Positions 57,893-64,000 of a stretch of DNA of 64,000 bases are shown in pieces. The position numbers and the translations under genes are program-made. Below the pieces are notes generated by a model. That model was not told the DNA's origin, made no database searches, and saw only the letters and a list, made by a program, of their open reading frames with translations. Numbering within the stretch: the stretch's first letter is position 1; each line of letters opens with the position of its first letter. The stretch is taken from contig CACDOC010000004.1 in the NCBI GenBank assembly GCA_902554355.1, positions 16,071 through 80,070 of the forward strand, given 5' to 3'. The stretch comes from an uncultured SAR86 cluster bacterium (GTDB taxonomy: Bacteria > Pseudomonadota > Gammaproteobacteria > Magnimaribacterales > Magnimaribacteraceae).

Positions 57893-59153
57893 GGTTTATA
57901 ATTTAATGGTGCGAAAACAAAAATTAAGGCCGATAGTCTTAGCAGGAGGTTCTGGTAAAAGGCTTTGGCCTTTATCTACGAAAGAAAGACCGAAGCAGTT
58001 TATTAATTTTTTTGGCGAATATTCATTATTTGATTTAACTTTACAAAGATTAAACAAAGCTTCCCTATTTAAAAAACCTATTATCGTAACTTCTGTAAAT
58101 TACTTGGGGTATGTAGAAGACTCAATTGCAAGAACAGGTATTGACCCCGAAAAGATTATACTCGAGCCTTTATCCAAAAATACATTTCCTGCTATCTCTT
58201 TAGCCGTAATAACTGCATTAATTAAGAATAAGAATGAAAGCTTTATAGTAACTCCTTCAGATCACTATATTTCTAGGAATAAAGAATTTCATAATTCTTG
58301 CTTAATTGCCAGGGATAATCTTAAAAATGAAGGATTAAATCTTTTTGGAGTTAAACCAGACAGCGCTTCAACTGAATTTGGTTATATAACACCTAGCTCT
58401 TCAAATAAGAATATTAACAAAATTAGTGCATTTATAGAGAAACCTAATAGCAAGAAAGCAAAGGTGTTATTTAATCTGAAAGAAGTTTTATGGAATGCAG
58501 GAATTTTTATCTTCAAAGGATCATGGTTCATAGAAGCTTGTAAGAGTATAGATAAAAAGATTTTAGATGAAATAAATAGTTTAAAACCAGAAGAATACCC
58601 TACATCGTTATGTTTTTTACCTAATAAGAATAAATTCAAGAATTTATCTGATTTATCATTCGATAAAGCTTTTGTAGAAAAAAATAAAACGAATTATGTG
58701 ACTACCTTGGAGGCGGGTTGGTCTGATTTAGGTTCATGGGCGGCATTAAGCAACTTACAAAGGACCCTAACTAAAGAAATGAAACTTTTTCCTGATGGTG
58801 CTTACTATAAAGAAGAGAGACCTTGGGGTTATTTTGAAACTTTAATGGAAACCGAAGAATCTAAAGTTAAATTGTTGTGCGTACTACCTAACCATAGGTT
58901 GTCCCTTCAAAAGCATAAATATAGGTCAGAAACTTGGTATGTAATTCGTGGTGAAGCCAAAGTTACAAAAGGCAATGAAAGATTTTCTATGTTAACTGGA
59001 GACTCTATTATTATTAGAGAGAATGAAGAACACAGGCTAGAGAATTTATCTAATGAGACCCTTGAAATCATTGAAATACAAACAGGAACTTACTTTGGAG
59101 AAGATGACATAATTAGAATACAAGATTCTTATGGAAGAGCAGATCTCCATTGA
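57891..59153 (+). CDS. manC: mannose-1-phosphate guanylyltransferase with C-terminal cupin isomerase domain; start may be 57891 or 57906
   Basis: PIVLAGGSGKRLWPLSTKERPKQF, FIEKPNSKKAK, RPWGYFETLMETEESKVKLLCVLPNHRLSLQKHKYRSETWYV. Confidence 0.93.
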   Translation: MVYNLMVRKQKLRPIVLAGGSGKRLWPLSTKERPKQFINFFGEYSLFDLTLQRLNKASLFKKPIIVTSVNYLGYVEDSIARTGIDPEKIILEPLSKNTFPAISLAVITALIKNKNESFIVTPSDHYISRNKEFHNSCLIARDNLKNEGLNLFGVKPDSASTEFGYITPSSSNKNINKISAFIEKPNSKKAKVLFNLKEVLWNAGIFIFKGSWFIEACKSIDKKILDEINSLKPEEYPTSLCFLPNKNKFKNLSDLSFDKAFVEKNKTNYVTTLEAGWSDLGSWAALSNLQRTLTKEMKLFPDGAYYKEERPWGYFETLMETEESKVKLLCVLPNHRLSLQKHKYRSETWYVIRGEAKVTKGNERFSMLTGDSIIIRENEEHRLENLSNETLEIIEIQTGTYFGEDDIIRIQDSYGRADLH

Positions 59154-60969
59154 TTCATTTTTTGAAGTTCCTTCTTCTAAGGAAAAAATTAAACACATTC
59201 TAAGAAATTTACCTAGACAACCTGGGGTTTATAAGTTCTTAAATGAATCAAAACATGCAATCTATATTGGCAAGGCAAAAAATCTGCGAAACAGAATCTC
59301 CTCATATTTTACAGATTCTCTTAATAAATCAAAAAAAATTGACAAACTTGTAAGCAATACAAAGTGTATAGAAATTGTACTTACGAATTCTGAATTAGAA
59401 GCCTTGCTTATGGAGCAATTTCTAATAAAAGAAAATAAACCTATATTTAACGTTCAGTTTAAAGATGATAAAGGATACCCCTGGATTAGGATTGAGAGCT
59501 CAAAAGAGTTCCCTTCGGCAAACTTCTTTTTAGGCAAGAAAGATAAAACAAATAAATTTTTTGGTCCATTTCCGAGTTCATACTCTGTACAAGAGTCTTT
59601 AAATCTAATTCAAAAGACTTTTAGGCTAAGAAACTGTACTGATTCTTTTTTTAAGAACAGAACAAGACCTTGCATTCAACATGAAATAGGCCGTTGCTCA
59701 GCACCTTGTGTTGGTAATATTAAAAGAAAAGAGTATATGGAAGATGTTTACTCTGCTGAATTATTACTCTCAGGTAAGTCTGAAAAGTTAATTTCTAGTT
59801 TTTATAATTTAATGGATAAGTATTCTCAAGCTAGGTCATTTGAGAAGGCAGCGATATACAGAGATAAGATATCATCTCTAAGAGAAGTACAAAGAACTCA
59901 AAGTGTAACTGGGTATACAAAGGAAAGAGACGCTATAACTGTTTGCAATTCAAATGGCTTAACAAAGGCAGGAATAACTCATGTGAACAATGGTTGGGTT
60001 ACGGGACATGAAAATTTTATTCAAAAGAATAATCTTATAGAGGGTTCTGTTCTTGAGCACTTCATACAAACTTATTATTTAGCTGAGGTATATTGCCCTT
60101 CAAGTCTAGTTATAGGCGAGCCTATCAAGAACAAGAAAATGATAGAAAAAGCTTTAACCGAGCATCATGGAAAGAATGTCAAAATAATAAGTAGGTTAGG
60201 AAAAAGAGATCAAGGTCTTATTAAAATCTGTGAACAAAACACAAAGATTTCCTTTAACAAAAAAGAAAATTATAAAAATAATATACTTGCCCTCGAATCT
60301 TTGAAGAAAGAACTCTCACTTTCAAAAGAAATTAGTATAGTTGAATCTTACGATATAAGTCATCATTCTAGATCGGCAGCTATCGGAGGATGTGTTGTAT
60401 TTTCTAAAGAAGGTAAATTAAAGGATAGATATAAGTTATTTAATGTTAGTAAGGAAAATGCAGGTGATGATATCTCCTCTATGGTTGAAGTAATTGAAAG
60501 GAGGTTTCAAGCTTCAGATTTACAGCTTCAAATTCCTAGTCTAATAATACTTGATGGAGGCAAAGTTCATTTATCTCATGTACGCAGTAAACTTGAGGAG
60601 TTAGAGTTAGGCGAAATACCTGTAATTGCTATTTCTAAACGAGCCAGAAGAAAACCCGACATGGACTTAATACATACCACATACGGTTCATCGAAGATTA
60701 CTGTAGGAAGTTTAGCTCATAAATTTATACAGGAAATTAGAGATGAAACGCATAGATTTTCAATTACGAAACAACAGAAAAAGCAAAGAAACATATCTTT
60801 TGGGTCAATTTTAGATAATTTGAAAGGGGTGGGCCCTAAAAGAAAAAAAAATCTAATTAGATATTTTGGGAGCATAGAACAAATTAAAAGGGCTAGTATT
60901 CAAGATATAAAGAATGTTCCTGGGTTGGGAAATAAAACAGCCGTTTCAATCTATCAACAGTTAAAATAA
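59131..60969 (+). CDS. uvrC: excinuclease ABC subunit C
   Basis: LPRQPGVYKFLNESKHAIYIGKAKNLRNRISSYF, RPCIQHEIGRCSAPCVG, C-terminal HhH. Confidence 0.96.
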   Translation: MEEQISIDSFFEVPSSKEKIKHILRNLPRQPGVYKFLNESKHAIYIGKAKNLRNRISSYFTDSLNKSKKIDKLVSNTKCIEIVLTNSELEALLMEQFLIKENKPIFNVQFKDDKGYPWIRIESSKEFPSANFFLGKKDKTNKFFGPFPSSYSVQESLNLIQKTFRLRNCTDSFFKNRTRPCIQHEIGRCSAPCVGNIKRKEYMEDVYSAELLLSGKSEKLISSFYNLMDKYSQARSFEKAAIYRDKISSLREVQRTQSVTGYTKERDAITVCNSNGLTKAGITHVNNGWVTGHENFIQKNNLIEGSVLEHFIQTYYLAEVYCPSSLVIGEPIKNKKMIEKALTEHHGKNVKIISRLGKRDQGLIKICEQNTKISFNKKENYKNNILALESLKKELSLSKEISIVESYDISHHSRSAAIGGCVVFSKEGKLKDRYKLFNVSKENAGDDISSMVEVIERRFQASDLQLQIPSLIILDGGKVHLSHVRSKLEELELGEIPVIAISKRARRKPDMDLIHTTYGSSKITVGSLAHKFIQEIRDETHRFSITKQQKKQRNISFGSILDNLKGVGPKRKKNLIRYFGSIEQIKRASIQDIKNVPGLGNKTAVSIYQQLK

Positions 60970-60973
60970 ACTT

Positions 60974-61504
60974 ATGACAATAGCCTCCTATATAACTTTA
61001 CTAAGGATATTGTTAATAATCCCTGTAATTTATTTTGCAAGTTTATCCCAAGAATATGTTGCTCTATTTCTATTTATTATTGCAGGTTTAACAGACTATC
61101 TAGACGGATTTATTGCCAGAAAAACTAAAACAATTACCTCTTTAGGTGCTCTTTTTGATTTACTTGCTGATAAATTACTTGTTTGTTTAGTTTTGATATG
61201 TTGCGTTTTTTTATCTAACTCTATTTTGCTAATTATTCCTTCATTAATCATAATTTCAAGAGAACTAATTATTTCTTCAATTAGGCAATTTCTAGTTGAG
61301 AAAACAGGAGAGAACCCAATTAAGGTTACGTACGTAGCTAAAAGCAAGACCACAGTCCAAATGATCGCTATTTCTTTTTTGATTTTAAGCCCAGAAATGG
61401 GATTGTGGTTCTACAAAATAACTATTGTTTTAATATGGTTTGCAGCAATAATCTCTATGTATACTCTATATAACTACTTTTATAGTTATAGAGATTATTT
61501 CTAA
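60974..61504 (+). CDS. pgsA: CDP-diacylglycerol-glycerol-3-phosphate 3-phosphatidyltransferase
   Basis: DYLDGFIARKTKTITSLGALFDLLADKL CDP-alcohol phosphotransferase motif. Confidence 0.95.
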   Translation: MTIASYITLLRILLIIPVIYFASLSQEYVALFLFIIAGLTDYLDGFIARKTKTITSLGALFDLLADKLLVCLVLICCVFLSNSILLIIPSLIIISRELIISSIRQFLVEKTGENPIKVTYVAKSKTTVQMIAISFLILSPEMGLWFYKITIVLIWFAAIISMYTLYNYFYSYRDYF

Positions 61505-61556
61505 TTCCCTTCTAATTCTGTGGTTAATTCTTGTTAGATGAATACAATATCTTCAT

Positions 61557-61630
61557 GGCTGAGTAGCAAAGTGGTTATGCAGGGGATTGCAAATCCTCCT
61601 ACGCCGGTTCGATTCCGACCTCAGCCTCCA
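61557..61630 (+). tRNA. tRNA-Cys (anticodon GCA, 61589-61591)
   Basis: GGCTGAG...TTGCAAA...GGTTCGATTCC...CTCAGCCTCCA; cloverleaf arms pair by eye; encoded CCA. Confidence 0.95.
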
Positions 61631-61678
61631 TTCTTTTGTCTATATACTAAGAACTAAAGTAAAATACAGACCATGAAT

Positions 61679-61765
61679 GCCCGGGTGGTGGAATTGGTAG
61701 ACACAAGGGACTTAAAATCCCTCGAAGGAAACTTCGTGCCGGTTCGAGTCCGGCCCCGGGCACCA
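61679..61765 (+). tRNA. tRNA-Leu (anticodon TAA, 61713-61715)
   Basis: GCCCGGG...CTTAAAA...long variable arm...GGTTCGAGTCC...CCCGGGCACCA. Confidence 0.96.
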
Positions 61766-61791
61766 TTATCTTTTATATTATTCCAAGCAAG

Positions 61792-62334
61792 ATGAAAGCA
61801 ACCAAAGATAAAAATGAAATAATTTGGGTGCTTATTTATACAAAAGCAAGACAGGAAATGATAGCCAATGAAAACCTGATAAAACAGGGATATAAAACTT
61901 TTTTACCTTTAATTGCTGCTTCAAATAGAAATAAAAATAGATCTCTAGTGCCAGTTTTTCCTAGATACCTTTTTGTTCAAATTAATTTAGATTTAGATAA
62001 CTGGGCTGCCATTAAGTCTAGTATTGGAGTTAGCAATATTGTGATGTTTTCAGAAAAGTTTACTTCTATACCTAGTAATATAATTCAATTAATGCAAGAT
62101 AAATTAGATAAATCAGGAGTATACAGAGAGAATTTTTCGGTAGTGGATTATCAAAAGGGTGATTCAGTAACTATTAAAGGAGGACGCTTTGCAGGAATAG
62201 ATGCTATTTTTTTATCTAAGAGGTCTAAAGACAGAGTCAGATTGTTGTTAAAATTATTAAATACTAGCGTTGTAGCAGAAATTACCAGATCTAATATTGA
62301 CCCCAAAGAAGTAGTTAAAAATTTTAAATTTTAA
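61792..62334 (+). CDS. rfaH: RfaH-like NusG-family transcription antiterminator
   Basis: WVLIYTKARQEMIANENLIKQGYKTFLPL, PVFPRYLFVQINLD, IGVSNIVMF, GDSVTIKGGRFAGIDAIF. Confidence 0.88.
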   Translation: MKATKDKNEIIWVLIYTKARQEMIANENLIKQGYKTFLPLIAASNRNKNRSLVPVFPRYLFVQINLDLDNWAAIKSSIGVSNIVMFSEKFTSIPSNIIQLMQDKLDKSGVYRENFSVVDYQKGDSVTIKGGRFAGIDAIFLSKRSKDRVRLLLKLLNTSVVAEITRSNIDPKEVVKNFKF

Positions 62335-62395
62335 TAAAGATCTTTACATCTGCTAAATTTTCCTAACAATTACGATAAATATAAGGAGCTAAATA

Positions 62396-63313
62396 GTGAA
62401 AGATGACGTACAAATAGATCATCATACAGATGAAGAAATAGATCTAAGAGAACTTTTTCAAGCTCTGTGGACAGATAAGGTATTAATTATTGCTACTACA
62501 GCTTTCTTTGCTATAGCTTCAGTTTCTTATGCATTATCCGTAACTAATGAATATAAGGCAGAAGTCTTATTAGTTCCTGCCCAAGGAACAAATCAACTTT
62601 CTGGAGCCTTAAGTCAATTAGGAGGCCTTGCAAGTTTAGCAGGCGTTAATATCCAAAATGGTGAAAGTAGTGAAGTTGAGATTGCAACTCACATAGCTAA
62701 ATCATGGGGATTTATTAGCAAATTTGTTTCCAATAACGGAATTAGTATTGAACTGGCCGCTGTCAATGGATGGGATAAAGATGCTAATCAATTAAAATAT
62801 AACGAGGATATATATGACTTTGAAGAAGAAAAATGGATGCTTGAAGCAGGCCCTCCATCAGATTTTCAATTATTTAAATTTTTTGAAGGAAAGAAGGAAA
62901 TTAAACAAGACGTGATGACAGGATTAGTAACAATCACTGTTAATAGTTTCTCTCCTCATCTAGCCAAGAAATGGTTAGATCTTTATGTTGCTGAGATTAA
63001 TAAGTATATGCAAGACCGAGAAATTGCAAAGGTATCTAGAAATATTGATTATCTAGAATTCCAACTTAAAAAAACTGAAAGTAAAGAAATGCAAAAGGTG
63101 CTTTATCAATTAATTGGCGAGCAGATAAAAGAGAAGATGGTTACAGAGGCTAGCCCCGATTACATATTTGTTCCTGCAGGACCAAGTATGTTGCCGCAAG
63201 AAAAATTTAGACCTAAGAGAGCGATGATAAGTATCTGGGGCACTACGATAGGAGGAATCCTGTCAGTGCTATTCGTATTAGCAAGACATTTTGTACGGAA
63301 GCGAAAAGGATAG
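62396..63313 (+). CDS. Wzz/chain-length determinant family protein (GTG start)
   Basis: EEIDLRELFQALWTDKVLIIATTAFFAIASVSYAL N-terminal TM and C-terminal PAGPSMLPQEKFRPKRAMISIWGTTIGGILSVLFVLARH. Confidence 0.9.
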   Translation: MKDDVQIDHHTDEEIDLRELFQALWTDKVLIIATTAFFAIASVSYALSVTNEYKAEVLLVPAQGTNQLSGALSQLGGLASLAGVNIQNGESSEVEIATHIAKSWGFISKFVSNNGISIELAAVNGWDKDANQLKYNEDIYDFEEEKWMLEAGPPSDFQLFKFFEGKKEIKQDVMTGLVTITVNSFSPHLAKKWLDLYVAEINKYMQDREIAKVSRNIDYLEFQLKKTESKEMQKVLYQLIGEQIKEKMVTEASPDYIFVPAGPSMLPQEKFRPKRAMISIWGTTIGGILSVLFVLARHFVRKRKG

Positions 63314-63544
63314 TTATATTCATTAATTCTTAAGCACGCCTTAAGTAGATAATTTTTTAAAGGTTAATTCACTTAAGTCTGGATAAATACACCGTCTAGC
63401 CTAAGTTAACAAACTATTTACACCAAAATTTCTCTTAAACTTGTATTTCTATTAAGTTATGTTATCTTGTTCACCAAATGAACATGCTGAAACCCTTTAG
63501 TTTGCTCGTTTTCAAATATTTTAGGAATTGTTCTTGCAGATTCC

Positions 63545-63557
63545 TGCGGTAGCCTGC
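63545..63557 (+). promoter_or_regulatory. ops-like (RfaH recruitment) element
   Basis: TGCGGTAGCCTGC versus ops consensus GGCGGTAGCGTGC: 11/13 identical, core GCGGTAGC intact; in the 316-nt leader between wzz and the next gene. Confidence 0.75.
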
Positions 63558-63629
63558 CTGAATGCATAAAATTTAGAGATTATTTCTTATAGAATTCTGA
63601 AAGAATATCTTAAACAAAAAGCAAAAAAT

Positions 63630-64000
63630 ATGAAGGAAGTTTTGTCACTAATAGGGCGTACCTCAGAGCTCTTTTCGTCTGATTTAGAGGCTTATAAGGA
63701 AATACTCTATCAAAAAGTTTCTGGATCAAGTTTTTTGGTTCTAGGTGGTGCTGGTTCTATTGGGCAAGCTGTTGCTAAAGAGATATTTAAAAGAAATCCT
63801 CAAAAGCTACACATTGTTGATATTAGTGAAAACAACATGGTAGAGCTAGTGAGAGATTTAAGAAGCTCATTAGGTTATATAGATGGCAGTTTTCAAACAT
63901 TTATATTAGATATAGGTTCGCTAGAGTACGATGCATTCATTGAGGCTGACGGAAAATATGATTATGTTTTGAATCTATCGGCTTTAAAACATGTAAGAAG
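63630..64000 (+). CDS. CapD-like/UDP-GlcNAc 4,6-dehydratase-family protein, N-terminal fragment (3' truncated by window edge)
   Basis: Frame from ATG 63630: SSFLVLGGAGSIGQAVAKEIFKRNPQKLHIVDISENNMVELVRDLRSS...YDYVLNLSALKHVR. Confidence 0.85.
   Translation, partial: MKEVLSLIGRTSELFSSDLEAYKEILYQKVSGSSFLVLGGAGSIGQAVAKEIFKRNPQKLHIVDISENNMVELVRDLRSSLGYIDGSFQTFILDIGSLEYDAFIEADGKYDYVLNLSALKHVR

Noticed and set aside
62335-62344. AAAGATCTTT-type short palindrome after the rfaH-like gene
   Set aside because: Only about 10 nt, AT-rich, no promoter or terminator context; expected by chance.
1-64000. CRISPR arrays, IS elements, prophage or integrase genes
   Set aside because: No regularly spaced repeats, transposase/integrase motifs or phage structural genes were seen on reading the ORF track and gaps.

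Overview
The window is a compact, low-GC chromosomal segment from a marine-type gammaproteobacterium. SAR86-like is only an impression from gene content and compactness and was not tested. It opens inside the 3' end of purA and closes inside a polysaccharide epimerase/dehydratase gene. Core blocks: glyA-nrdR-ribD-ribBA-ribH-nusB (- strand), thiL-pgpA-ribA (+), xseB-ispA-dxs (-), an RND efflux pair, aroG/nadE, scpAB-rluB, yciK-like/mupP-like/ubiG, pntAA-AB-B, the gyrA-serC-pheA-hisC-tyrA-aroA-cmk-rpsA-ihfB supraoperon, and uvrC-pgsA-tRNA-Cys-tRNA-Leu followed by an rfaH-like gene, wzz and a capD-like gene. A catabolic accessory block (about 8.3-23.2 kb) carries two nitronate-monooxygenase-family genes, a sulfatase, a haloalkane-dehalogenase-like hydrolase, a GST, DUF1330, an MDR oxidoreductase, an acyl-CoA dehydrogenase, a tandem kappa-GST/HCCA-isomerase-like protein, a DUF3604 lipoprotein, an MBL hydrolase and a thiolase. 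Best leads: (1) an rfaH paralog about 1.2 kb upstream of an ops-like element in a 316-nt leader; (2) a DnaT-like protein with three tandem DnaT DNA-binding repeats; (3) a perfect dyad over a strong predicted promoter of the RND operon; (4) an 18-bp perfect palindrome just after a TATAAT box before scpA; (5) hairpins at the starts of manC and gmhA; (6) an unlisted 53-aa ORF with overlapping start/stop codons on both sides; (7) altered catalytic motifs in several enzymes. No phage, IS element or CRISPR array was seen.
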